From assembly GCA_016648135.1 (NCBI GenBank), contig JADDOH010007958.1, positions 86,302 through 150,301 on the forward strand: a stretch of DNA of 64,000 bases, read 5' to 3'. Below the pieces are notes generated by a model. That model was not told the DNA's origin. It did no database searches and saw only the letters and a list, made by a program, of their open reading frames with translations. A program made the translations under genes and the position numbers. This document shows, piece after piece, positions 33,032-43,815 of this stretch. The DNA comes from Agrypnia vestita. Its lineage: Eukaryota; Arthropoda; Insecta; Trichoptera; Phryganeidae. The first letter of the stretch is position 1; each line of letters begins with the position of its first letter.

Positions 33032-35469
33032 TGGTTAGTTCGTTAGTTTGTTAGTTGAAAAGGACAAATTAGGACACGTCAGGAGTTCCTCAGGGACACG
33101 AAAGTAGGCGTATGGAATTAAGTCGAGATTCGCACGGGGCAAAGCAGTTAGGGGTGGGTCCCTGTCTGGCAGGGGACCGACGGGAATTATTATCCCATTC
33201 TTGCCGACCCTCGGCTCTCCGAGACGCGGCACACGGTGTTAGATAACATTACATATGCGTTGTCGCGAGTGTTGCGTTCAATCAATTTATCGTTTATTTA
33301 ATTGACGGCCATTCCGATCCGCCGCGGGCCGTCGGGCCGTAAACAAGTGACGCTCGGCAACCTCGATCAATCTATTGCTCAATTATTATTATTGGTAATG
33401 TTCTGAATAATATCTGAATTGTAATAGATTCTGCTGGTCGAATCTTCGTGTTATTTTCTTGCGAAAGGGTGTCAACCCCTTGTAATGCTTGTATACTTCT
33501 ATTTGTTTTTTTTTTTGATTTGGTATGTAAATAGGGGACGATACTTCGCCATTTATGAACAGTTATTTCGATCCCTCCTACATAAATTATATTACTTGTA
33601 GTATTTCGCATGACCTCGTATTTGTTACATTTTCAAGTGGCTTTATTTATTTTATGAATTTTATTCTCAAAAGAATGCGATTATTCATCATCACTGTTAT
33701 TGGCCGTTTGCTATCCGCTGCTGGAGAAAGCCTCCGCAAGTGGCTTTCACTTTTCTATTTCTTTTTATGGCGGCCTGTCCTTAAAAACACGATGTGATTG
33801 GTCGTGATGTGAGATTGTTTGGCAATAATTAAAGACAAACATAATATATAATCCATGTCACTGTAATTTGTTTTGTTTCTATGGTAACCGTACGTTTTCG
33901 TACATTCTAAATAATACAATAAATAATAGGATCGTCACAACAAAACAGAGTGAAATAAGAAGGTACTTCATTTTTCTTCTCATCTCGTCTCATCGTCTTA
34001 AGGGAGGCACAGTTATAAACAGTTTATCAGGAGTTTTTAGGGAAGATTTTTGGGTACCATACAATATTTACAATACTTTTTCCCAGACATTACGGATGAA
34101 ATACAAAAAAGCCGGCTTGTTTTGTAAAAAAAACTAATGAATGTCTTAATACGCGAATGTGCTGTCACGTGGTAAAAGTCAGATTGACATGAAAACTGCC
34201 AAATTACGACACTTGCGAAAATAAGCGCTTTGGCGGGAGTTTAAAATCGTGATTTTCTAAATCGTTTTCTTAATGTTAATATACATATAAGATTCTACTC
34301 TGGTATTAATGGATGATTGCATTAGTCCATCTGTATTGACATTTTATTTTCATTTCGTATACAATTATTTCCACTACTCTTAACTTTTCTTACTTTTTGG
34401 AACTCTATTAAAGAAATATATATATTTTATGCGAGTTCTTTTTTTTAAAATAACATTCTAAATTTAGAACACCAAACATGACACAAAATTAATTTTTAAT
34501 GGAAACTTTTGCTTTCTTTGTTTACATATTGTTGATGAATTTTTCATGGTTTACGAAAATATCTTCCTAAACAATTAAATTTATGGACGCGTAAACTCGG
34601 TTCGGGGCCCGTTGGTCTTAATCATTGTAATAACATTCCTTGTTTTTTATGTGTCCATTTTTAAAAATGAAACGTGTGTTTTGCGTCATTTAAGTTGGTA
34701 CCGTGTAAAGTTTTATTTTCATAGCGGTTCTTTGCCATAAAACAGAATTCATTTTATTTTGTTACGACTAGCGACATTTTCTACAAGGTTCTTTATTGCT
34801 CCCATATAATTCGTACCAGTCCAATTAAAAACGTTGTAATAAGATAATTTAGCAAGCATTTATAAATGTTTATTCCATTATGTACCGCGTCTCACGTGGC
34901 ACAACGTAATGGTTGACTGTCGACGGTGGTGGCCACCCCGATCGATTTGTAAGCCCCCTACCCCCAGTTGATTTAAAAGAGACGAGCTTTCTTCAGCTGG
35001 TATAAGTATTTCAGTTTTCTTAACTGTATCACTCATTTCTAAAGAATCAGCAGTTGTCTTTGAACGGTCGAGAAATAATCAAATGTTCCTTTAGATATCC
35101 GAAAAATTTTAAAAACTTTTTAAAGCTTTCTCTTAATTATTTACACAAAACACTTATTTCTGCTTTATGTGAATGAGACAAAAAACTTAAACACAGACAA
35201 CAATGAGTTCTATACTTTGTTTAGACAAGCGTCTAGAGATTTATTAGATTATTCAATTACCGAGGTCATTACTAGACACAAAACCTACAGGAGCAGAACC
35301 TAGCTAATGTCTTCAATGACTTACCTGTCTTAGAAATGAAAGACTGGAGAGAAATAGTTCGTTATAGGGATCAATGGAAGATTGAGTAGGCAATAATGAT
35401 TGTTGATTAAGATATATTAAATATAATATATACTAATCAATAAAATTAATCAATTTATATATCTTAATC
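33032..35469. other. Long stretch without a recognised gene
   Basis: 33225-33370 is GC-rich (ATCCGCCGCGGGCCGTCGGG) beside homeodomain-like TTTAATTGA words and may be a conserved element. The rest is AT-rich. A small hairpin, GATTAAGATATATTAAA with its complement near 35456, lies at about 35405-35470. Confidence 0.4.
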
Positions 35470-35650
35470 ATGACAAATATCTCACAGAAACGCAGCTATT
35501 TATATGGGAAAGTATGTACGGAAGTCTTTATTGGGCGTTTACAGGGCTTGCAACCTGTTTTAAGGCTGGCTTAAGGGATCACTTTATTGAATGCGGGTAG
35601 ATCTTGGGTGGAAGCGGCCCAAGATTAACCAAAAATATATCAAATTTTGG
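35470..35650 (+). mobile_element. MITE-B copy, left part
   Basis: It starts ATCTCACAGAAACGCAGCTA and continues TATTTATATGGGAAAGTATG, TACGGAAGTCTTTAT and GCAACCTG, like the full copy at 4577. Its middle then diverges, with TTGGGTGGAAGCGGCCCAA forming a small hairpin. The right arm is missing. Confidence 0.65.
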
Positions 35651-35768
35651 AATACTGTAGTGATTGTGATTGAGCCAATAGACTGATGGCTTCGATCGAA
35701 TAACTAAGCCAACATACCCAGAATATATATTTTTTTATTATATCTTCTGTATTCATTATATCCAATTC

Positions 35769-35995
35769 ATCATCATCATTCTTGGCTCTACAACTCCTGT
35801 CTGTCTGTTTGGGTCTTGGCGTCTTCAAGAGTCTTCCTCCACCCATATCGGTTTAGTGCCAGCTCTCTCCAGTTCAGAAGCTCCAAGGCAGAAATGTCTT
35901 TGAGGACGTTGTCCATTATTATATCCAATTATACTAACTATTCTACCGAAAGCTCTTGGAGGTCTGTAGTTCAACTGTTGTCCGTGGTTTCCTCT
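35769..35995 (-). pseudogene. RTE-like LINE C-terminus with ATG-repeat tail
   Basis: 35916-35788 (-) is a clean 42-codon tail: MDNVLKDISALELLNWRELA, then LNRYGWRKTLEDAKTQTD and a TAG stop. W.DNVxxDLxxL.....W...A.DR..WR is the hallmark C-terminus of RTE-type LINEs. A (ATG)n-type run (CATCATCATCATT on +, 35769-35781) follows the stop, as expected for RTE 3-prime ends. Upstream the frame is lost. Confidence 0.8.
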
Positions 35996-36000
35996 AACAT

Positions 36001-36655
36001 TTGGGGTTGTCAAAACTTGTGTGCAGTAATGAGATCGTCTTCCGGGTCGTTTGTGTATCCTCTTACTTTCATTCTCTCGCCTATTCATTGCTACTGCATA
36101 CAAAAGTTTATTCATCTGTTGCAATGTACGGTACTGCACTCAAAACTGCAGTGCCTCACACTGCACCGTACAGCAATTTCGCCAGAAGATTGGTTGAAAT
36201 TTACGACGGGGACCTCATGAATAATAGCCCCGTGCATCCGCATGCAGCCACCCTCCCTCCGATATTTCACTCGGATCGGATCAGCGTTTTTCCTTTGAAA
36301 CGTCAAGAAATCTGTCGAGGAGGCGTCGCCATCAGCGTCGTTCTTCCGACGGTGGAATGGAGGAGATTGTTTTCACCCAAAAACAATTTAATCCATTACC
36401 GACTTTATCGTTTATCTTAATTTTTTGCCCTGTGTAATTTCACCCTCCATAATTTTTGTGGATTGCTTTAGTCGGGTGTTTTATTAAGGCTAGGAATTAA
36501 CCTTATCCCATAAAGATTAGTGAAACGAAATTCTTAACTTTACGCAAAAAAATAATATCAATTCCAAATTTGGATAAAGTACATTTAATTAATTTTATTA
36601 AATGCGATTTACAGATTTATTTTATTTTCTCAGTAAATGATATTAAAACCTGCGT
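36001..36655. other. Noncoding DNA with inverted words and a GC-richer patch
   Basis: GTACGGTACTGCACTC near 36127 and GCACCGTAC near 36165 are complementary, with CTGCAGTGC between them. 36180-36400 is less AT-rich and carries overlapping frames on both strands with no recognisable protein. Confidence 0.35.
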
Positions 36656-36850
36656 ATATTTATAATTATTATATTATTATCACTTTTGTCTCTACAATCC
36701 CTGGTGGATCCAGGTCTCCAGTTTAAGATATCTAAGGCAGATAGAGGACTCTGTCACTCCATCGTAGGTTAGCCTTTCGCAAGCTTCTGTATTTTTTCAA
36801 TATGCTGTTTGGTCATCCTCTCCACGATGTCCCATTATCCACTACTGCCC
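36655..36850 (-). pseudogene. LINE C-terminus, eroded
   Basis: Across two frames the - strand gives DGVTESSICL / SALDILNWRPGSTRDC, equivalent to DNVLKDISALELLNWRELA in the neighbouring copy, then an ATAATAATA-type tail. It is more decayed than the copies at 35788 and 36935. Confidence 0.6.
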
Positions 36851-36920
36851 ACAATACCCACTACACTATTAATATATTTTTTTTAGCATGTAATGTATAG
36901 CTTATTACTTTAGGGTCTAT

Positions 36921-37070
36921 CATCATCGTCATCATCAATGGCTCCACAGCTGATTGTGGGCCTTGATTTCCTTCATCTTCCTCCAATCCCTGATGCTGAT
37001 GGTTTTCAAGTCTTCCTGTACTCTATCCAGCCATCGGAGTTTGAGTCTACCAACGATGTTTTAGGGTCTA
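36921..37070 (-). pseudogene. RTE-like LINE C-terminus with ATG-repeat tail
   Basis: 37060-36935 (-) reads without interruption VGRLKLRWLDRVQEDLKTIS then IRDWRKMKEIKAHNQLWSH and stop, followed by ATGATGACGATGATG. It has the RWLDxVxxDLxxxxIxxWR signature of RTE C-termini but differs in sequence from 35788-35916, so it is a different subfamily. It is the third such tail within 1.4 kb. Confidence 0.8.
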
Positions 37071-37260
37071 TGGCCAAAATCAATTTTTTAAAACTTAGTG
37101 GCCAGTTTGATGAACTTCAAAATTTTCCTTTCAAAACCGTCCGTAATGCTTGTATATAGTACCTACTTTGTAAAACTTTTTAAAAATATTATTTAACGCT
37201 ATGCGAATGTCCGCATAAACCAGTTTGTTTTTTATAATTCCTCAGTAATGTCATAGATTC
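37071..37260. other. Short noncoding spacer
   Basis: No feature was recognised. Confidence 0.35.
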
Positions 37261-37640
37261 GCGGTGGTGGCAGATAAATAAATCACTTGAAATTAATTTA
37301 CTTTTTATTTATCATCCAATTTACTGAGCTTAAACTTAATTGGAGCAGTATTATGTACTCAAATAATTTCGCACTAATCACTCGTAGATGTAACACTTTA
37401 TACACGTCTCCCAGAATACTCACACGTCTGTGATCGCACTTATTCACTTTTGTACGCCCGGTAGGTACTCTCGTAATTTATTAACACTGCTCGCGTCGCC
37501 TCTATTTTGTTTTTATGGTCCTGGTTCGCTGTCAAAAACAAACTGTGTCTGCAATGGCGTCGTCCCTTTTATATATACCGTTTCGGGTTTCCAGACGTTT
37601 CGAATTTTCTCTTAATTTCCAATTTACTATAAAACGTTCA
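37261..37640 (+). promoter_or_regulatory. TATA- and HSE-like block, possible transposon promoter (copy 2)
   Basis: It has the same order of words as 12480-12920: AAATAATTTCGCAC, CCCAGAATACTC, GTCAAAAACAAAC, AATGGCGTCG, the TATA-like CTTTTATATATACC (37566), then TTCcaGAcgtTTCgaAtttTC with imperfect heat-shock spacing. This looks like a dispersed element carrying its own promoter, such as a solo LTR or Helitron-type piece, but I see no defining ends. Confidence 0.4.
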
Positions 37641-38495
37641 GAGTGCTGGAAAACCCTTGATTATGTGTAGTTATTTTTGTTTCTACAGTCTCTTTACAGT
37701 ATGTATTAAGATCACCATTTTATTTAAAAAAATCTGTAATGTCGTTTGCTGTTTACACAAAAATAATAAATAGACTGGTTTTTATAATACATTTTCTCGA
37801 CTTCATTTCCTTTCTTACAAATAAAATTATCACCACTTTAAATTATGTTAGGTACCTGTACGTAATTATAAAAGTTTCTAAGAAAAACGTCTTAAATTAT
37901 TATTGTAATAGGAAATATTGAAGTCTCCTTTGAAGTGATTTGATATTTCTGACGGTAGTCAAATAACGAAAAACAATTTTCCTTGTTTCAACACAAAATG
38001 TAACCGGAAACTCGCTGATATCAAGATGCCCCCCGCTTCTGATACTTTCTTTGTAGTCTTTCCTCCGCCTACGGCTCTGAACCGCCTCCGAAAAATTGTT
38101 CTCTTTCCAGACCGCGACCTTCTGGGTTTGTAAAATGATACCGTTTTTCTTTTTCTAATTAATAACACAATTCTCTTACCCGGCTTTTGCGGCACGATTA
38201 TTTGTGGACAGATAGAGAAAAATTAATACATCACACGCGAACTTCTTGCTACTGCGACGTTGACACTAACATGAACGCTCACCGTTTTTTTATTTTTTTA
38301 CAATATTTTTATTAGTCTCTTTAAGTTACATAGACGTGAATCTCAAATTAATAAATAATATCTCATGTTAATAACACCATACTTGATATATAACTGACAT
38401 TTTTGCTGATAATATAACTGTGTTTAGGACAAAGCTGATACAATTCTTTACATCTCAACGAAATGGAAATGGATAATAATTTTTTTGTATTATTA
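37641..38495. other. Noncoding DNA, nothing firmly recognised
   Basis: A minus-strand frame at 37959-38195 (78 codons, very Arg/Lys-rich) lies in a less AT-rich patch. It has no recognisable domain and I do not support it. Confidence 0.35.
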
Positions 38496-38499
38496 TTTT

Positions 38500-38636
38500 A
38501 CCTTTTAACTATTATTATTTGTACCTTTAACCATATTATTATTATATCTGTCTTATGATATTTATTTTTAAATTTATATTCTGTATTTTTGTAAAAGCCC
38601 ATAAGGGCGTTAAATAAATAAATAAATAAGTATTAG
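38500..38636 (+). repeat. Likely LINE 3-prime tail
   Basis: It ends with GCCCATAAGGGCGTTAAATA followed by AATAAATAAATAAG. The small hairpin GCCCATAAGGGC plus TAAA repeats is a typical non-LTR retrotransposon terminus. The coding region is missing. Confidence 0.5.
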
Positions 38637-40205
38637 CTTTATATTTTCCTTAAAAAAATATTCTCGTTTACGTTCATAATATTACTAATTTTAAAAATAT
38701 ATTTTGAATGCAGTAACCGAGGATTACTAATTTAGAATGCACTGAATTCCAGATTTTATGTATCTATCCCTTACACAACCATGTTTCTGTAGGCTACGTT
38801 TCCTATAAAATTTCAAATTCAGTACAATTTGTAATCCTCGATGATTGCATTATTTTTATTTTAATATTGCAGCCTTTGCTTTTATATTCCACATATATAA
38901 TGGCAATATCGCTTCTACCTATATAAGACTGCATCGATATGTTTACTGAAAAATAATATCATGAATAATTTATTGTATTCTGATCAAATTCACACTAAAT
39001 CAAAATTTATTCTCAAAACCCAAAATTTTCGATGCCTTTATTTATAATAATATGTTTTCTTCTAATTTTCATTCATTTTAGAATATTTCTATAGAAATTC
39101 TACCTATTGCGGATGGTCTCACGATCCAATTTCCGAATAAATTCAATGCACTTTCTTCGATCATAACCCAGACACCTCGTAACCAACCCTAATTAAAATA
39201 TTTATATTAATATAAAACATTTTTTCTGGACACTATAACTCCCATTGTTCTCTTTAGATTTCTATAATTTTTTTTCTGAAAAATTGACTAAGTTAAATGT
39301 CGGCTCATTTGTCAATCAAGTCCCCCTCATTGTCATGTGTAATTAATAACTTACCTAAATACACAATTTTCTCGACCCATTCAAATAGAGTATCGGATGA
39401 AGTAATGAAAAGGATTTTTTTGGCATTAGCGGAAACAAACTTCGGATCGGAAACATGTTATGGAATGTGATGTTATTCATAAGTGTTTTCTCAGATTTTA
39501 AATTCTTTCGGTTTCCGAATTGTTTTTTTATCATTCCTTTATGATTAACCCATTAGTTTTAATGTGTGACTGTCGAAAGAATGGCTGTTATCAATTATGT
39601 GGTTGGCGAATTCCGAAAAGTTATTATTTTTTTAGCAACGGCATTGTTATTTTATTATTGTATTTAGGTTTCTCGCGATTGGGCCTATATATTAACTACG
39701 TATTTTCTGGACCTTCAGAAAAATATTCGGAAATAGCAAAGTAAGTATGGTGTTTTCAATACAATTGAGTTTGGTAATGCAATTGTGTGTAATAATTTAT
39801 CAATTCCGATAACAATGGTCGTGGCCGCTGCGCCACGCTCCGCCGATCGCTTTCTACTAGTAAATAATGTTAAATTAATTATTCAGCAGCTCGATTGTTG
39901 CGCATTGTTCGCTTTAACGTTCGCGGTTCCTGTTGTCGCCACGCAAAACAATGCCCATTTTGCGTGGGAGGGTGGCTTAACCCAATTTGCCGAAAATATT
40001 GCCGAAAATTACAACTATAGAATATTCCGGACAAGTGAACATCGTTATTTTCTATTTTGACATTCAACTTCCACTTCGACCTCGTTCACATTTCCTTCCA
40101 ATACGCGCTCGCCCGCTGCCGGGATTTATGACTGCTGTCTGATAATCCAGGGATTTTGTGGGCATTCCCTATTCTTGCTTTACCAGCCTCTTCTCGTGCT
40201 TACGC
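38637..40205. other. Noncoding DNA with possible conserved patch
   Basis: 39820-40170 is GC-richer (GGCCGCTGCGCCACGC, ATTTTGCGTGGGAGGG) and may be a conserved element. Its 91-codon frame has no recognised motif. The rest is AT-rich. Confidence 0.4.
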
Positions 40206-40210
40206 GTTAT

Positions 40211-40738
40211 ACAGAGTGTACCAGAGCTAGTAGAAACTTGGCCGGTAGATTCCTGACTATTTTATAAGTATAAAATGTTCAAGCAACCATGATCTAATGT
40301 CAGTAGTTATGGAGATAGGCAATATCAAAGCTTACATTTTTTTCAATATTTCTGACCTATTTTTTGCAAAAGGTTGAACTATCATTACAGTAACTTATAA
40401 GGATTATGAAAAATTCATTTGCTTCAATACAACTTAAATAAAATGATAAAAACCTTGTAAAAAATAACTTTTTTTTCAATGTTTTCAAGGTTTTTATCAT
40501 TTTATTAGACTTTTATTAAAGCGAATGAATTTTTCATAATCGTCATAAGTTATTGTAATGATATTTCAACTTTTTGCAAAAAATAAGTAAGAAATATTGA
40601 AAAAAATGCAAACTTTGATATTGCATATCTCGATAACTATTGATATTTGGCCATGGTTGCTTGAACATTTTAGACTCATAACATAGTCAGGAATCTACCT
40701 GCCATGTTTCTGCTGCTAGCTCTGGTACATCCTGTATA
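40211..40738. mobile_element. MITE-A copy 4, best-preserved palindrome
   Basis: The ends are TACAGAGTGTACCAGAGCTAG and its near complement CTAGCTCTGGTACATCCTGTA, flanked by TA on both sides. Nearly the whole 528 bp folds into one hairpin: TTCAATATTTCTGACC pairs with its complement, and the centre is about 40470. The TA flank points to a Tc1/mariner-type origin. It sits 60 bp upstream of the mariner at 40799, but the ends are unrelated. Confidence 0.85.
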
Positions 40739-40798
40739 ATAAAGCCATATTTTATATATCTAATTACCTTGTCAAGAATGCTCTGTCCTGTTTTAATA

Positions 40799-40827
40799 TT
40801 AGGTCCTTACATATGAAATTGGCGTTT
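40799..40827 (+). repeat. Mariner left terminal inverted repeat
   Basis: A 29-bp sequence, perfectly complementary to 42055-42083. It is the presumed transposase binding site. Confidence 0.95.
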
Positions 40828-40986
40828 TGCCGTACTGGCAAATTTGATCTCAAATATCTTCTCTTTGGTTAGGAATTCCAAATCCAAATTTATACAGCTA
40901 TTTACTCATGTATTTGTGTTTTGAAAATTATAATTCATTTGTTTTTTCCTCAATTGTTTTTTTCTTTGCGTCACTCAGTTTACAAA

Positions 40987-42006
40987 ATGAAAAACTTGAA
41001 ATATCGCGTTATTTACGAGTACGAGTTCCACCGTGGCACCAGTGCTGCAGAAACGGCTCGAAGGATTAATGATGTGTATGGCGACGGTGCCGCAAAAGAA
41101 AACACAGTGCGTTTTTGGTTCCAACGTTTTCGTTCTGGAAATTTCGACCTGCAGAACAAGCCCCGTGGACGGCCGGAGACCAAAGTTGATAATGAAGAAT
41201 TGAAGGCTATTGTGGAAGCGGATCCATCGCAAACCACATCCGAGTTAGCTGCAGGCTGCGGTGTTAGTGATAAAACTGTTTTAATCCACTTGAAGCAAAT
41301 TGGTAAGGTGAAAAAGCTTGAAAGGTGGGTACCTCACGAATTGAGTGAAGCAAATCAACAAACGCGCGTTGACTGCTGCGTTGCATTACTCAACCGGCAC
41401 AATAATGAATGGATTTTAAATCGAATCATTACCTGTGATGAAAAGTGGATCCTGTACGATAATCGGAAGTGCTCATCGCAATGGCTGAACCCTGCCGAAC
41501 CAGCCAAACCGTGCTCCAAGCGAAAATTGACTCCAAAAAAGTTACTTGTGAGCATTTGGTGGACTAGTGCAGGTGTCGTTCACTACAGCTTTCTTAAATC
41601 TGGCCAGACGATTACGGCAGATGTCTATTGTCAGCAACTGCAAACCATGATGGAAAAGCAAGCTGCTAAACAACCGAGGCTGGTTAATCGCTCTAGGCCA
41701 CTGCTGCTTCATGATAACGCTAGACCACACACTGCACAACAGACGGCTACCAAATTAGAGGAGCTTCAATTGGAATGTCTAAGACATCCACCGTACTCTC
41801 CGGACCTTGCCCCAACAGATTACCATTTTTTTCGAAATTTGGATAACTTCTTGCAAAGGAAAAAATTCAACTCCGATGGGGCAGTACAAACCGCCTTCAA
41901 ATATTTTATTGATTCCCGTCCGAATGGTTTTTTTAGTAAAGGGATCGATGAACTACTTATGAGATGGCAAAAGTGCATAGATAGCAATGGTACATACTTT
42001 GATTAA
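40987..42006 (+). CDS. Mariner transposase, intact open frame
   Basis: This is a 339-residue cut-and-paste transposase. I start at ATG 40987 (MKNLKYRVIY) rather than the upstream TTG at 40921, because the 339-aa length and the N-terminus then match Hsmar1-type enzymes. Residues 1-110 hold the paired helix-turn-helix DNA-binding region with the linker GRP at 61-63. WVPHEL is at 114-119. The catalytic D,D34D triad is D151 (TCDEKW), D243 (HDNARPH) and D278 (PTDYHFF), with 34 residues between the last two. YSPDLAP is at 270-276. The end, MRWQKCIDSNGTYFD, matches Hsmar1 closely. There are no stops or frameshifts, so it could be active. It is single-exon and lies between perfect terminal repeats. 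Confidence 0.95.
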   Translation: MKNLKYRVIYEYEFHRGTSAAETARRINDVYGDGAAKENTVRFWFQRFRSGNFDLQNKPRGRPETKVDNEELKAIVEADPSQTTSELAAGCGVSDKTVLIHLKQIGKVKKLERWVPHELSEANQQTRVDCCVALLNRHNNEWILNRIITCDEKWILYDNRKCSSQWLNPAEPAKPCSKRKLTPKKLLVSIWWTSAGVVHYSFLKSGQTITADVYCQQLQTMMEKQAAKQPRLVNRSRPLLLHDNARPHTAQQTATKLEELQLECLRHPPYSPDLAPTDYHFFRNLDNFLQRKKFNSDGAVQTAFKYFIDSRPNGFFSKGIDELLMRWQKCIDSNGTYFD

Positions 42007-42054
42007 ATAAATATATTATAATTTAAAAAATCGGCTTTATGTTCCTCCCACACT

Positions 42055-42083
42055 AAACGCCAATTTCATATGTAAGGACCTAA
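42055..42083 (-). repeat. Mariner right terminal inverted repeat
   Basis: Perfect 29-bp complement of the left end, followed by the TA duplication. Confidence 0.95.
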
Positions 42084-42085
42084 TA

Positions 42086-43301
42086 TCTAAGTTTTTCCGA
42101 GTAAATGGTGTTTATTTTAGTGGCGGAGAACTTTAAATTGAAATAAAATACAGAATAATGGTTTAATATCTATGAATTTTCCTTTATTTGAATTAATTTT
42201 ATGGCATTAATATTTGAATATGATTTCGGGCGTGTGGCTGCCGTGGCTGGCGTGTACATGGATTAATCTGGAGGTCCAATTTTCACAATCCAAATGTGTT
42301 CAGTGATGAAGCACACTTTTGGTTATGTCAATAAACAGAATTGCCGCATTTGGGGAGGTTTCAATTTTCAAGCTTTCCGCTTCTAAAAAAAACACTCTTT
42401 ATAAACAGGCTCAAACGGTGTAGGCAGGCAGCGTAGGGGGTATTTTTATGCTATCTGTAATATTCTTTTACATATTTAATTAATCATAATACATTTTTAC
42501 AAAATATTTAATTAAATATTTCCTAATTAGTCGGAAAACTCATTCCGGGAAGAACAACATTATACAGTAATGAAGAAAATGATGAATAAAATTAATGAAG
42601 GAAAAGCATCACTTGTTTATATAACATTAAAAAAATATTTTTAAGAGCTTTTGCTTTATTTTTATTTTAATGGTACGTATATCGTTCAACAGGCCATTAA
42701 TGTCCCATAAAGACTTATTAAAATGGTTACAATGTGAAGATAGAAATGTTACAGTGGATTATTATTGTGATTAAAAATTGTAAATATATTAGGACAGTTA
42801 AATTAATTAAACATTGAATTATATCACGTTAAATCAAAATGTTAAAGCTAAAAACTGAAATTGACTTAAATATAATAAAAGATTGATCTGTTTTTGTCTA
42901 GTCAATTTTACTACGAACGTCTTTATTATATGTAATCTTAATATCATCACGGTACGACGTCTGGAGGTCGAATTGTGAACAGACATGGTGCACAGGTCGT
43001 AAATAAATCGCTCATTGTTCCCAAATGCACCAAAATCGTAATTGCATTCCGTATAAGCGATTTATCACAACATTTTAACACAAACTTGAGGGCTGAATAG
43101 ATCTAAGGGCATATATCCCAGATTAATAGATGGCTCACGATGTAATTTACCAATAGAGTCAATGCTCCCTGTAATCTACCTGTTTCGCGGTATAACTTTA
43201 TATATTATTTGTGGAGTATATATTTAACCTCTACAAAAAATTATATCGCGCGCTGCAAGTTCAAAATTTCCTGAATTTTTAAATATGTTTTTCAGTTTAC
43301 C
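42086..43301. other. Noncoding DNA, nothing recognised
   Basis: AT-rich sequence with no supported feature between the mariner and MITE-C copy 2. Confidence 0.4.
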
Positions 43302-43815
43302 TTAAGGCGGCATATTCACTGCAAATGCATATTTTGGCGTTTTTTTACGAAAATGTGGGTTTTTATTATTCATTTATATCAGAATATATACTCAAGACTG
43401 TTTTTTTTAGGGCAATAACTTAGATAGAACTTTTTTATTATATAAAAGTAATAAACTGAACATTATTTACAATTATTAATAAAATATAAGCATTAATTAA
43501 TATAAGCAAAAAATCATTTTTAGTGTCCTAGGCGGCGCTAATTTTTTGTTGATTTTAAAACGCTTTTTATTTATATAAAGAGATGATTTTAAACAGTGCA
43601 TTCTATTTATTCCCGTATTTTGAGGCTTTACTCATATAATAATTTTTAATTAATTATTGTAAATAATGTCCAGTTTATTAATTTTATAAATAACAAAGGT
43701 CGTATCTAAAAAATTGCAGTCTAGTGTATACATTCTGATATAAATTAATAATAAAAACCCACATTTTCACGAAAAAACGCCGAAATATGCATTTGCAGTG
43801 AATGTCCAGCCTTAA
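43302..43815. mobile_element. MITE-C copy 2, TTAA-flanked palindrome
   Basis: Element 43306-43811 (506 bp) lies between TTAA at 43302-43305 and TTAA at 43812-43815. The left end, GGCGGCATATTCACTGCAAA, and right end, TTTGCAGTGAATGTCCAGCC, are near complements, and inside them AATGCATATTT pairs as well. Further in, AAAATGTGGGTTTTTATTA and TCAGAATATATAC pair with the right arm. TTAA duplication is the mark of piggyBac-type elements, but the end sequence is not the classical CCCTTT, so the assignment is tentative. Confidence 0.75.

Larger units (their letters stand above)
40797..42085 (+). mobile_element. Complete mariner element with TA duplications
   Basis: Element 40799-42083 is 1285 bp with perfect 29-bp inverted repeats at 40799-40827 and 42055-42083 (TTAGGTCCTTACATATG...). 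TA duplications lie at 40797-40798 and 42084-42085. The transposase frame is open. Size, ends and protein fit the Hsmar1/cecropia branch of mariner. A copy about 98 percent identical by eye starts at 62797. Confidence 0.95.

Noticed and set aside
35769..35781. CATCATCATCAT as an independent microsatellite
   Set aside because: It directly follows the stop codon of the LINE C-terminus and is better explained as that element's 3-prime tail.
36001..36420. 134- and 139-codon overlapping frames on the + strand and another on the - strand
   Set aside because: Part of the minus-strand overlap is explained by the LINE C-terminus at 35788-35916; the rest has no family motif.
40921..40986. Upstream TTG start adding 22 residues to the mariner transposase
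   Set aside because: The hydrophobic extension is not part of mariner transposases; ATG 40987 gives the family length and N-terminus.
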